DNA of 64,000 bases from an uncultured Oscillospiraceae bacterium (GCA_959596515.1 CAUFXR010000001.1:1-64000), one strand, 5' to 3'. Counted from the first letter of the stretch, positions 33,996-42,928 are shown. Translations and numbers: made by a program. Notes: generated by a model not told the origin, from the sequence alone.

Positions 33996-35861
33996 TTACA
34001 GCGGACTCGCACCCTGCTCCTGCAGAAATGCCTGTATTTCCGGGATTGATTTTGGGTACATATTCTTCAGCACAAACCGATACCAATTGTGGTCATTGTT
34101 GTTCCATAACAGCTTATGTCCAGAGCGTTGAATCAGGTAATCACTCATATCCCAAGGGAGATGAGCGGCAAGGCACATCAATACCACATTATTGAGTGTT
34201 CCAATGGTATCTCCATTGATGATATGCCCGATAGTCTTTTCTGTGATCATAGTTCGGCGGGAGAGTTCTGCCTGTGAGATGCCTCTCCATTTCAATAGTT
34301 CTTTCCATGCTTTCGTATAGTTATTGGAAAGACCATCCAATACTCTGGCTTCCTCCATAACCGTATCATGGATGAGTTTTTTCCTGCTTTCCGCATCAAG
34401 TTCTCCGTTTTCTCCCTTATACACGATATCAAAGTCGATGGGAGAGCCTTTGTCGCGATTCAGAAAACATTCCCGGTGATAGCGTTCCTCTACCTTGCCC
34501 CGAATGGAGAGATCAAATGCCAGACAGCACTCATCCACATGATACCGGGCGTAGTCGGTCATCAAAGTCTCGCCAGCTTCATTCTGATACACATACCTTG
34601 GATGGTTCAAAACAAAGTGCGAATCGATATAAACATAGCGCCCGGCATCTTTCAGCTTTGGATTAACAAGGCTCTGGATTGCCGCATCCTGCGCCGGAAT
34701 GGAGTAAGTCTGGTTATGCTTGATTGAGCCTTTCTTATAGGCGTGTGGCTTTACATAATGTCCGTCTATGTAGATAAAGGCTCCCGCCGCTTCCTCATAC
34801 CCGGCGTCAATCATACGCAGCTTTGCCGCCGTCCGGGAAACCATGAAAAAGGTCGCCAAATCTTCAATAACGAAAGGCATCAATTCACACAGTTCAAAAA
34901 TGCCCAGTTCATCACGGTATTTTCGGATTGTAGCAGATGTCTGCCTCTTGAACATGGCAAGAGGCATCTGGATGCGGGGAGCAAGGGCGTTCGCCTGCCA
35001 CTCCATCCACTTGGTATCATCGTTGTTTGGCCCCTCTACGCCACCGACAACCTTACACTTAATCTGGCTTGCATCTTCGTTATATAGCTGCTCCAGTGCA
35101 AATGCCTTTTTATGGAGCTCCCAATGGACACATTCGTGAACAATGGTGTTATTATATGCACCAAGATTCCGCTGAAAAGCTACCGATGGGTCAACGATGA
35201 CGGTTCCCGGCATAACGTGCATTACCGTTTCTGCTGCCTTATCATCATCGTATAACTTTGCATCTGTTTCACGAAAATAGATCTGTCCGAAAACGCTCAT
35301 GTCCTCCGATATGCGATGCCGAAGCACTGTGAGTCTCATACGTTTTGCCAGCTCGACAGGATCAATCCACATCGGTTGCAGCAGAGCTTCCTTGTAATAC
35401 TTCCGCAGGAAAGCCTCAGCTTCTTTTTCCAGATTGTCCTTATTAATAATCGGTACAAGCGCATTAGACATTGGACGCTTTTGCCGGTTACGGCTATTAT
35501 ACACACAGACCTCATAAATATCCAAATCACTCAGCCCACAATCCAGATCGCCACGGCAGCGAATCATGAACCATTGATGAGCCGCCTCGGTTTCATCGTT
35601 ATGATAGCGGTCATCATCATGGACAATGAGCGTAGCGTCCATAACTACATCGAATTCTATAGCAGAACCAGGGAGGTCAGACACATCGACAAACTGCAGA
35701 TCGGTATCGTAAAGTTCTATTTCACCGACATTCCGGACTCTGTTAAGGCGCAAATCAAGAACAGAAGGGTCAACAGAAGTCAGAAAATCCTCAATTGCCC
35801 TCCACATCTGATTGTCAAGATTATTCTCAACATACTCCTTGAATGATCGGCTTTGTCTCAC
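33996..35861 (-). CDS. Large ImmA/IrrE-family metallopeptidase with C-terminal helix-turn-helix
   Basis: A 621-residue protein. The zinc-peptidase motif HECVHWELHKK (HExxH, ~residue 218) sits in an ImmA/IrrE-like domain. An HTH of Cro/CI type lies at the C-terminus (WRGISQAELSRRTMITEKTIGHIINGD, ~530-560). The N-terminal ~180 residues are not recognised. ImmA proteins cleave phage- or ICE-type repressors, and IrrE acts in stress response. The start is GTG at 35861, with GGGGAGGAC six bases before; the ATG two bases upstream runs into TGA. It lies 26 bases after the HNH gene. A regulatory role over the same operon is inference. Confidence 0.85.
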   Translation of the reverse strand: MRQSRSFKEYVENNLDNQMWRAIEDFLTSVDPSVLDLRLNRVRNVGEIELYDTDLQFVDVSDLPGSAIEFDVVMDATLIVHDDDRYHNDETEAAHQWFMIRCRGDLDCGLSDLDIYEVCVYNSRNRQKRPMSNALVPIINKDNLEKEAEAFLRKYYKEALLQPMWIDPVELAKRMRLTVLRHRISEDMSVFGQIYFRETDAKLYDDDKAAETVMHVMPGTVIVDPSVAFQRNLGAYNNTIVHECVHWELHKKAFALEQLYNEDASQIKCKVVGGVEGPNNDDTKWMEWQANALAPRIQMPLAMFKRQTSATIRKYRDELGIFELCELMPFVIEDLATFFMVSRTAAKLRMIDAGYEEAAGAFIYIDGHYVKPHAYKKGSIKHNQTYSIPAQDAAIQSLVNPKLKDAGRYVYIDSHFVLNHPRYVYQNEAGETLMTDYARYHVDECCLAFDLSIRGKVEERYHRECFLNRDKGSPIDFDIVYKGENGELDAESRKKLIHDTVMEEARVLDGLSNNYTKAWKELLKWRGISQAELSRRTMITEKTIGHIINGDTIGTLNNVVLMCLAAHLPWDMSDYLIQRSGHKLLWNNNDHNWYRFVLKNMYPKSIPEIQAFLQEQGASPL

Positions 35862-35887
35862 ATGAAAGTCCTCCCCTCTAAGGCTAT

Positions 35888-37099
35888 TTAGTAGTTGAAT
35901 TCAATGCCAGTTACGACAGAATTAAAATCGCAAGAGGGCAGAGCTTCAAAATAATCTGTTCTGAGCCCAACATCTAACACATACATAAACGCTGCAAAAT
36001 CATAAATAATTGGTTCGCCTTTATTGTCCATAATATTTTTCCGAATACTTTCTGTCTTAGCGATAAGGCAGGTGTATTGATACTGCTTATCTATAATTCG
36101 TGTATTCCCATTTGGATGTGCTTTCTGTAAATGCTGTCCGCTGGTTAGCGCAATGAGGTTTTCAATATAATCAGCAATCTCCTCAAATTCATTCTGGGGG
36201 AAGATGTGGTGCATATGTGTGGCCTTTTCGCCAACAGAAAAACGATCCAATACTTCTGACATACCGTCCCTATGATCGTCATTGAATTTGCGAAGATACT
36301 TCATGGCTCTGCTGATACGGTACTGATACATCTGCTCGGTCTTCGGCTGCGGATTAAAATCACCACGAGCAACATTCTTATCCTTGCCTACGGCATCATC
36401 TCTCCAGTTGGTCTGGTTATACATGATTTTATCGTAGGTAATCATAGCCCTTGAAAAATGCCCTTTTTCCACACCCTTCTTGTGCAGTTTGCAGGCGAGT
36501 GGATTCAATACCTTGATAAAGATGCGGTTTGCCTCTACCGCTGTGTTGATGGGTGTGTATCTGATGCAAAAATCAGAGAACCTGGTCTTCAGTTCTTGCA
36601 GGGACTCTTTTGTCTGTAACTCAAAAAAGGTCTCGAAACTGTCCCACAAGCCACTATCCTTCAGTGTCTTTTCGATATAAAGGCAAAGAAACTCGAAAGA
36701 ATTCCGCTCACGGAGCGCAATATACTCCAACACATCCATGTTTTCCACACTGAACTGGATAGTATTATGTACCACACCGTCCTCTCGTAGAACCCCCGCT
36801 GCCGCCAGCATCTTCATAGGCTGACGGAAAAATTTATTGTATTCGTCAAGCGTTGTCCTTATGGTCGGATCAGGTTTTCCAAACAAATGCTGAACATTCT
36901 GTATAGCGTACTCGGAGTGCCAAATATCCGGCGACTGGAATGGTTGCCGACCTCCATTCTGAATATAATCCACGATACAGTCCGCTACAAAGCAGACTGC
37001 ATCCAAGGCACACTTCTGGTCAATCCAGCGACCGTTCCCAGTTTTGCGGACATCATAATCATGTTCATCCAAAAATCTCTGTAAAATATTACTCGTCAT
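35888..37099 (-). CDS. HNH-family nuclease, probable restriction endonuclease
   Basis: A 403-residue protein whose C-terminal third carries an HNH (beta-beta-alpha metal) motif: THMHHIFPQNEF (~residue 290), then ENLIALTSGQHLQKAHPNGN (~312), giving the His-His...Asn...His pattern. The rest has no recognised domain. Its ATG lies inside the 3' end of the methyltransferase gene (overlap of 11 bases), the usual linkage of a restriction nuclease to its methylase. Together they suggest a Type II, perhaps Type IIS, system. Nuclease activity and specificity are inferred. Confidence 0.8.
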   Translation of the reverse strand: MTSNILQRFLDEHDYDVRKTGNGRWIDQKCALDAVCFVADCIVDYIQNGGRQPFQSPDIWHSEYAIQNVQHLFGKPDPTIRTTLDEYNKFFRQPMKMLAAAGVLREDGVVHNTIQFSVENMDVLEYIALRERNSFEFLCLYIEKTLKDSGLWDSFETFFELQTKESLQELKTRFSDFCIRYTPINTAVEANRIFIKVLNPLACKLHKKGVEKGHFSRAMITYDKIMYNQTNWRDDAVGKDKNVARGDFNPQPKTEQMYQYRISRAMKYLRKFNDDHRDGMSEVLDRFSVGEKATHMHHIFPQNEFEEIADYIENLIALTSGQHLQKAHPNGNTRIIDKQYQYTCLIAKTESIRKNIMDNKGEPIIYDFAAFMYVLDVGLRTDYFEALPSCDFNSVVTGIEFNY

Positions 37100-39614
37100 C
37101 TTCTTTTAACACCCCATAAAAATACACACTTGTCTTGTCCACATTAATGGACTGCGTTGACAGATTTCTTGCAATCCCGTAAAACCGCCTATATTCCTCT
37201 GTTGAGAAATAGGCCCTTTGCCTCTTAGTAAGCCGTAGCGGTTTTTTCGGAATCAGAACTGCGACCGAACCATCCGCAATGGTTCCGGGAAGATTCTCAA
37301 TGACTCGTGGATTATAAGTCATATTCGGAGTTAGGTAAACATTATAATCATTTACATATCGGTATGCTGAAAGCCCAACAGCCTTTTCTTTCGGCAGGTA
37401 GACGTCATAATCCGAAATGTGCGTGACGCCCTGTCCATCATCATTAATATTCCTTGCTTTAATTACCCACAAGGAAGAACCATCTTGTTTGTGGCGCGTA
37501 ATGGACTTTGTAATTTGTCTGTCACGAAACACTGAGAACATATCAAACTGCAGTTTATCAGCAACATTATCAAACTGCTCATCCCGATAAATGATGAAAT
37601 AAGGAAATCTCTCATCCGTCAAATAGGATTGCTGCCGAACGGATTTTCGGTTGAACTTCATGCTATAGACCGTTGTTTCTTTCGGCTTCATCTTTGGATA
37701 TACGATGAGGCACATGGTCTCAATCGACACCCCGGTGAAACCGTAGCGGCCGAAGTCGATAATTGTATCTATCCGCATCTGCCGTAGAAGATTTCTCGTC
37801 TCCTCAAATTCATCTGTACTGAGTAATGTCTTGTTCAGCACTAGGGCAACACAATCGCTACAGCAGGCACATTTTTCCAAAAACATCTCCGAGAGATTAT
37901 TGGTGACTTTGTTTGCGTTTGACGCAAGAGAAATTTCAATTTCAGGCGTCCTTTTTTTCAGTTTCGAGAAAGGCGGATTGCCGACCGCCAAGTCATACCG
38001 ATACGTTGTGTGGTAGGTAAGGAAATCCTGACATATGCAGTTGATTGTAAAATTCTGCGGAATGTCAAGTTTCTCCAGCATGATGTTGAGTGTCTCAATA
38101 CTATCCGGATCGATATCTACCACATCCAGGATGACATGGGGAACATCTTCATATCGCTTGAACAGAAAAGGGATGAAGCTACCCGCTCCTACGGACGGTT
38201 CTAATATGCGAATTTCATCCTTGCTGAACGTTGGTAAACTCCCCATAATCTCGTTCACAATGAACTTATTTGTGTAAAATGCAGCATTCTTTTCCCTGCG
38301 GGCATTGCAAAGCTCTGTAATCCGCATAAGCGATGCTGCATCCAACTTCAGAGGATTATCCCTCAAAAAGGCACACAGGCTTTCCCGCTCATCTAAATGA
38401 TTGTCAGCGATAATCCTATTAATTTCAATAGACTCACACCTTTTTTGGCTCAACTTGCTACGAATTGCCTCAGCAAGCTGCCGCATGATTTCAGTTGGTA
38501 CAGCCTCGCCCAAACACTGCCGGATGTTCATTTCATGGTTTTTATAAATATTCTTTTTTTCCTTATCCGAGAGCGCATTCAGTTCATCGAGGCTCATATC
38601 CACCCAGCGGAAATCGTCAGGGATCGTCATCATCGCCATGAGTTCCCTGATGCTGTAAACTCTATCCTGTTCTGGATGAATCGTATTTTGCGCAGCCAGT
38701 TGGTCGTTGCGGGTATGAACACACTGAATAAAGCGGTCCCAAGGCTGCCTTGTGTATTTATCCCGATTTTTCCTAATGTTCTCAACGATTTTGCCGTCAA
38801 CCACCCTGTGCGGGCGCTTGGCAGGATCAGCATTGTCAAATGCGGATTCACCCTCCCTCAGATCATGAATCCACTCGCGCATTTCGGGCTTATATGTGCG
38901 AAATGCGTGATAAAAATCCGTTGCGCAGATTTCTCCCCATTCCAGTCTTGGGAAATCATAAATCACTTCCCGTAGTGTCTTTTCCGGTCGGAATTCCGGA
39001 TAAATGTCATACGGCGTGATGTTGTTCCGATAGGCCTTCTCGACACCAATCATCAATGTTCTCGTCCGTGAAGAGTTCGAGCCATAATTCATAAAGTTCA
39101 GAATTCGTCCGGAAATGATATAATCCTTTCCGAGAGTCTCCCTGACATACTCTCCAATGGGCACAGTCCGTCCATCGGGTGTAATGCAGAGTGTTTTCTG
39201 AAACGCCATGACATTCTCAAGAATGAAGAATCTTGGATTAATCCGGCGGATAATCTCAACAGATTCAACCACAAGGCTATTCCTGTTTATTTCCTTACCG
39301 TTCTTTTTATGGTTAATGACGCTGATACCCTGACAGGGTGGCGTAGCAATGATGACGTCCACACGATCATTTCCTTTTTTCTCCCACCTGTGGATCTCAT
39401 CATAAATTCTCTGCTTAATCTCATCGGATGTGATATCTCCAACAATATAACCGGAATCAAATTCACATTTATGATTACAGCGTTGCACTTGCATCCTGCG
39501 CTCTATGATTTCATTCGTAGCAATGCAATGATATCCTTCCATTTGGAAACCGTGGCAGCCTACACCGGCTGAACTAAACAGCGTCACATATGTTAGGCTT
39601 TTATCTTTTAACAT
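37089..39614 (-). CDS. Fused cytosine-C5 and adenine-N6 DNA methyltransferase
   Basis: An 841-residue protein with two full methylase modules. The N-terminal m5C part has motif I TLFSSAGVGCHGF (~11), IV ATPPCQGIS with the catalytic Cys (~91), VI ENVMAFQ (~134), VIII SSRTRTLMIGV (~180) and X RQCLGEAVPTEIMRQLAEAI (~365). The C-terminal m6A part has motif I RILEPSVGAGSF (~480), IV VGNPPFSKLKKR (~555) and a long region likely to read DNA. Two chemistries in one chain suit an asymmetric site, where each strand needs its own mark. The ATG follows AACGGAGG; the HNH gene overlaps its end and the small HTH gene precedes it. Confidence 0.92.
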   Translation of the reverse strand: MLKDKSLTYVTLFSSAGVGCHGFQMEGYHCIATNEIIERRMQVQRCNHKCEFDSGYIVGDITSDEIKQRIYDEIHRWEKKGNDRVDVIIATPPCQGISVINHKKNGKEINRNSLVVESVEIIRRINPRFFILENVMAFQKTLCITPDGRTVPIGEYVRETLGKDYIISGRILNFMNYGSNSSRTRTLMIGVEKAYRNNITPYDIYPEFRPEKTLREVIYDFPRLEWGEICATDFYHAFRTYKPEMREWIHDLREGESAFDNADPAKRPHRVVDGKIVENIRKNRDKYTRQPWDRFIQCVHTRNDQLAAQNTIHPEQDRVYSIRELMAMMTIPDDFRWVDMSLDELNALSDKEKKNIYKNHEMNIRQCLGEAVPTEIMRQLAEAIRSKLSQKRCESIEINRIIADNHLDERESLCAFLRDNPLKLDAASLMRITELCNARREKNAAFYTNKFIVNEIMGSLPTFSKDEIRILEPSVGAGSFIPFLFKRYEDVPHVILDVVDIDPDSIETLNIMLEKLDIPQNFTINCICQDFLTYHTTYRYDLAVGNPPFSKLKKRTPEIEISLASNANKVTNNLSEMFLEKCACCSDCVALVLNKTLLSTDEFEETRNLLRQMRIDTIIDFGRYGFTGVSIETMCLIVYPKMKPKETTVYSMKFNRKSVRQQSYLTDERFPYFIIYRDEQFDNVADKLQFDMFSVFRDRQITKSITRHKQDGSSLWVIKARNINDDGQGVTHISDYDVYLPKEKAVGLSAYRYVNDYNVYLTPNMTYNPRVIENLPGTIADGSVAVLIPKKPLRLTKRQRAYFSTEEYRRFYGIARNLSTQSINVDKTSVYFYGVLKEDDE

Positions 39615-39632
39615 TAGAAACCTCCGTAAACG

Positions 39633-39833
39633 CTATTTCTTATATTCTACAATATCGCCGAAATCCGCATCTAAAACAGCGCATATCTTTTCAAGAACAG
39701 CCAAAGTTACTTCTTGATCTTTCTTCATCCGAGTAACGGTATTTGGCGCAATATCGGCTGCTCTCCGCATATCAGCGACACTCATATTTTTATCAATTAA
39801 CAATTTCCACAATCTGTTATATGAAACTGACAT
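39633..39833 (-). CDS. Small Cro/CI-type helix-turn-helix regulator
   Basis: A 66-residue DNA-binding protein: YNRLWKLLIDKNMSVADMRRAADIAPNTVTRMKKDQEVTLAVLEKICAVLDADFGDIVEY is a complete XRE-type HTH and little else. Such small proteins next to restriction-modification genes often act as controller (C) proteins that delay nuclease expression; here it precedes the methyltransferase gene by 18 bases. ATG at 39833 follows TTGGAGGACAG. The controller role is inferred from position and size. Confidence 0.9.
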   Translation of the reverse strand: MSVSYNRLWKLLIDKNMSVADMRRAADIAPNTVTRMKKDQEVTLAVLEKICAVLDADFGDIVEYKK

Positions 39834-40053
39834 GTCTGTCCTCCAACTCTAACAGCAACATTATGTACTTTACGGGTTCTGCAAGTCACAAAACCCATTT
39901 AAAATTATAGCACAAAGCTACGCTTGTTGCAATAGAATCTCGCATTTAGTTGCGATTTTTTATTTAAGCAGTTCGAGAATCCCCGTTCTATCTGCTTCGT
40001 TTAATTCTAAAACAATCTTTTAGCGATAGACCTTACATTTTAACGATAGCCCT

Positions 40054-40088
40054 ACTCTGTAACGATAGCTTTTCTATCGTTACAGAGT
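40054..40088. repeat. Perfect 15-bp inverted repeat with AACGATAG units
   Basis: ACTCTGTAACGATAG (40054-40068) and CTATCGTTACAGAGT (40074-40088) are exact complements around CTTTT. A further AACGATAG and a GCGATAGA precede it within 35 bases. It lies about 220 bases upstream of the small HTH gene and could be a controller operator array or an element end. Confidence 0.7.
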
Positions 40089-40360
40089 ACCGCTGAAAAG
40101 GGCGAATTACCCTGGCAAGACCGCCGTTTTGTCTATGCCGCCACAGTGCCAGAAGTTAAAAAACCGCCCAGAAACGGCGGATTTACGGCATTTTTGAGGG
40201 TATGGAATTGTATCAATCTCGGCGTGGTTTTGTCCATTAAACTTATCAACTCCACATACCATTTATCCAACCTGTCAACTCAACACCCCCAATATCAAAA
40301 TCAACCACTCAACTCTCCGCCATTTTTCACAGTAGACCAGTTCCCACTTACCCGTAAAAT

Positions 40361-40411
40361 TAAAAAATCCGGGAACCAGAACCTGTCTTATGACAAGCCC
40401 CGACTCCCGGA
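40361..40411 (-). terminator. Intrinsic terminator downstream of the second rlmD
   Basis: On the minus strand TCCGGGA pairs with TCCCGGA across a region that itself holds a smaller TGTC/GACA stem, and is followed by TTTTTTAATTTT. This marks chromosomal DNA belonging to rlmD, and so sets a limit for the right end of the island. Confidence 0.65.
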
Positions 40412-40442
40412 AATTCCTTGTTTTCTACACTTTTTCGCTATC

Positions 40443-41804
40443 TTATTCTTTGACTTTTGACATCAATACTACGCACTCCACATGAGCGGTCCGGGGAAAC
40501 AAATCCACCGGGGTCAGCTTCCGCAGAGAATAGCCCATTTCCCGCAAACATTTTACATCTCTGGCAAGCGTGGCCGGATCACAGGATACATAAACTATCC
40601 GCCGCGGCGCCATCCCAACAATATGTTCCAGCACCTGAGGACTGCATCCCTTTCTGGGCGGATCTACCACCACGACCGCTGGGTGTTCTCCCCGCTCTCG
40701 TAGCATCTGGGCCGCCTGCGCCGAATCTCCGCAAATAAACTCTATATTCTCCACACCGTTTCTGATGGCGTTGGCCTTAGCATCCTCAATAGCCTCCGGC
40801 ACTACCTCCACGCCGATCACCTTGCCCGCCTGAGAGGCCATCGTCATTCCGATCGTTCCCGTGCCGCAGTAGAGATCCAGCACAGTATCCTCTTTTTCCA
40901 GTGAAGCGTATTCTCTGGCAAGGCCATAGAGGACCTCCGCTTGATCCCGGTTTACCTGGTAAAACGACAGGGGAGACAAGAAAAAGGATAGTCCACATAA
41001 ACGATCGACAAGTCCATCTTTGCCCCAAAGAGTTTGACAACGCTTTCCCAGAATCACATTTGTTTTTTCCAGATTACTATTAAAAATCACACTTTCCAGC
41101 CGAGGAAGGGCCTTCCGCAACTGATGGACCAGTTCCTCACTGTGGGGAAGCTTATTTCCATTTCCCACTAGACATACCATCAACGCTCCGGTAGCCGAGG
41201 CCTCTCGAAGATAAAGATGGCGCAAAAGTCCACGGTGAGATTCCTCATGGTAAACCGGAACACTGTATTCTTCCATCCATCGCTTCACAACGGCTATTGC
41301 CTGAGAAAACACCTGCGGCTGCAAAGGACAATCCGCGATCGGGACAATCCTATGGCTGTGAAGAGCATAAAATCCCAAAATCTCTTTACCCTGCCGATCA
41401 ACGCCCACAGGAAGCTGAGCCTTATTGCGATACCGGTCGGTTTTTGCCGCGCCAATCACCGGGGGAACCACAAAGTTCTCAAAGCCGCCGATCCGTCGAA
41501 TTGCATCCTCTACCCGCTGACGCTTGGCCTGAAGTTCCGCTTCGTAGGAAATATGGCGAAAACTACATCCGCCGCACTGAGAAAAACAGGGGCAATCTGG
41601 CGTTACCCGATCTTTTGACGAAACAAGTATCTCTTCGGTTTTCCCGAAAGCGTAATTTTTCAGCACCTTAACCAGCCGGACCCGGATCGTGTCTCCGGCC
41701 GCGGCCCCTGGGACGAACACCGCCATACCATCCAAACGTCCCACACCGTTCCCCTCCGCGGTATAACCGGTAATTTCTATGGTCGCTATCTCGTTTTTAC
41801 GCAT
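40443..41804 (-). CDS. rlmD: RlmD/RlmCD-family 23S rRNA (uracil-C5) methyltransferase, canonical form
   Basis: m5U methyltransferase for 23S rRNA with the standard layout: TRAM domain (residues ~1-60), [4Fe-4S] ligands CPCFSQCGGC (~70), SAM motif VLDLYCGTGTIGMTMASQAG (~305), VVDPPRKGCSP (~375), catalytic VYVSCDPATLARDV (~405), and the normal C-terminus HVECVVLMSKVKE. ATG 41804 is chosen; it follows the AzlD stop directly, while a GTG at 41822 would overlap that gene. This paralogue is only moderately similar to the one at 29.4 kb and is convergent with it. Which uridine each modifies is not known. Confidence 0.93.
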   Translation of the reverse strand: MRKNEIATIEITGYTAEGNGVGRLDGMAVFVPGAAAGDTIRVRLVKVLKNYAFGKTEEILVSSKDRVTPDCPCFSQCGGCSFRHISYEAELQAKRQRVEDAIRRIGGFENFVVPPVIGAAKTDRYRNKAQLPVGVDRQGKEILGFYALHSHRIVPIADCPLQPQVFSQAIAVVKRWMEEYSVPVYHEESHRGLLRHLYLREASATGALMVCLVGNGNKLPHSEELVHQLRKALPRLESVIFNSNLEKTNVILGKRCQTLWGKDGLVDRLCGLSFFLSPLSFYQVNRDQAEVLYGLAREYASLEKEDTVLDLYCGTGTIGMTMASQAGKVIGVEVVPEAIEDAKANAIRNGVENIEFICGDSAQAAQMLRERGEHPAVVVVDPPRKGCSPQVLEHIVGMAPRRIVYVSCDPATLARDVKCLREMGYSLRKLTPVDLFPRTAHVECVVLMSKVKE

Positions 41805-41806
41805 CG

Positions 41807-42145
41807 TTACCATCCCATCCACAATAGGCCCTGCTGCACAATAAACACGGCAGCCGTGGAAGCCAAAGCCACAGTTAAAAGTCCCCGATTATGGTAAGCC
41901 AAAACCAGCGCCACCAGCAAACCCACCGCCGCAGACGGAATTCCAACCGCAGGATTATCGGATGTGGAGTAAAGGATCGCCGGGAATGTCATGGCACTCA
42001 GCACCGCATAGGGCACATAGGTTAAAAAAGACCGGATAAATCGGTTTTGAATCTTACGCTTAAAAACCGCCATTGGCAGCATACGTGGCAGATAAGTGAC
42101 CAAAGCCATTACCGCCGTAGCCGCTAACACCATACCATAATTCAT
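41807..42145 (-). CDS. AzlD-family branched-chain amino acid export subunit
   Basis: Small membrane protein of 112 residues with about four helices, partner of AzlC. TYLPRMLPMAVFKRKIQNRFIRSFLTYVPYAVLSAMTFPAIL is the family core. The start ATG overlaps the AzlC stop (ATGA), and the rlmD start follows the stop at once, so the order is azlC-azlD-rlmD in one unit. Known relatives export branched-chain amino acids or azaleucine. Confidence 0.92.
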   Translation of the reverse strand: MNYGMVLAATAVMALVTYLPRMLPMAVFKRKIQNRFIRSFLTYVPYAVLSAMTFPAILYSTSDNPAVGIPSAAVGLLVALVLAYHNRGLLTVALASTAAVFIVQQGLLWMGW

Positions 42146-42885
42146 CAGTCCGCCTCCTTTTCCTCAGGAGGCGTTTCCGCATCCACAGGGAAACGCATCG
42201 CCGTAATCCCCGCGGCGATAACCGCGCAGATGATAATGACCCATCCGCTGGAAATTTGGTTCAGGCCCGGTATGTAATAGAACAGGCAGCTTAAAACCGC
42301 CGCCAGTACTACGGTAATCGCCACCGGTTTGGCCTCACGGCTGGGAGGGATAATGATGGCGATAAACATTCCGTAGATAGCGATTCCCAGGGCGCTTCTC
42401 ACAGAAAGAGGCAAAATCCCGGTCGCCGTGGCGCCCAGCGCTGTGCCAAGCGCCCATCCCACATAGGGAGTCAAAATCAATCCCGCCAGATAACGGGTGG
42501 TCAATTCCTTTTTCTGCCGTATCGCTACGGCGAACACCTCGTCCGTAACCCCAAAAGAGAGAATCAGCCGTTCCACCATTTTCATATTCGGGTCCAGCTT
42601 TTGGGAAAGCGACAGGGACATAAGCATATACCGAATATTGATGACAAAGGTCGTAACGGCGATCTCCAGCAGGGTGCCACCGGAAAGGATCAGGGCGGTT
42701 CCGGCGAACTGGCCCGCCGAGGTCAGATTCGTCATGGAAATCAGCAGGGACGACCAGGGAGCCAGACCGCCCTCTGTGGCCATCATTCCGAAGGTGAACG
42801 CTACGGAAATATAGCCAAGACAAATGGGTAAACCATCTTTAAGCCCCTGCTGGAACAAGGGACTATCCACTTTTTGCTGCGACAA
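42145..42885 (-). CDS. AzlC-family branched-chain amino acid exporter permease
   Basis: Membrane protein of 246 residues with seven or eight helices. QQGLKDGLPICLGYISVAFTFGMMATEGGL is the family N-terminal block, followed by ANLTSAGQFAG-like and LSFGVTDEVFAVAI motifs. Works with AzlD. The start is TTG at 42885 with AGGAG ten bases upstream. The gene begins the azlCD-rlmD unit, 43 bases downstream of the DHHW lipoprotein gene, which may be co-transcribed. Confidence 0.92.
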   Translation of the reverse strand: MSQQKVDSPLFQQGLKDGLPICLGYISVAFTFGMMATEGGLAPWSSLLISMTNLTSAGQFAGTALILSGGTLLEIAVTTFVINIRYMLMSLSLSQKLDPNMKMVERLILSFGVTDEVFAVAIRQKKELTTRYLAGLILTPYVGWALGTALGATATGILPLSVRSALGIAIYGMFIAIIIPPSREAKPVAITVVLAAVLSCLFYYIPGLNQISSGWVIIICAVIAAGITAMRFPVDAETPPEEKEAD

Positions 42886-42928
42886 GTTTTACACACTCCT
42901 ATATCATAACCTTTGAGGAAAGTAGCGT

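Larger units (their letters stand above)
39834..40442. other. Right flank of the island, non-coding
   Basis: About 600 bases without a supported gene. It contains AACGATAG repeats and a 15-base-pair hairpin (40054-40088), an inverted pair CCGCCGTTT/AAACGGCGG (40121-40129 and 40172-40180), a strongly C-rich, G-poor stretch from about 40,250 to 40,350, and the terminator of the second rlmD (40361-40411). The right end of the island must lie within this stretch. Confidence 0.55.
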
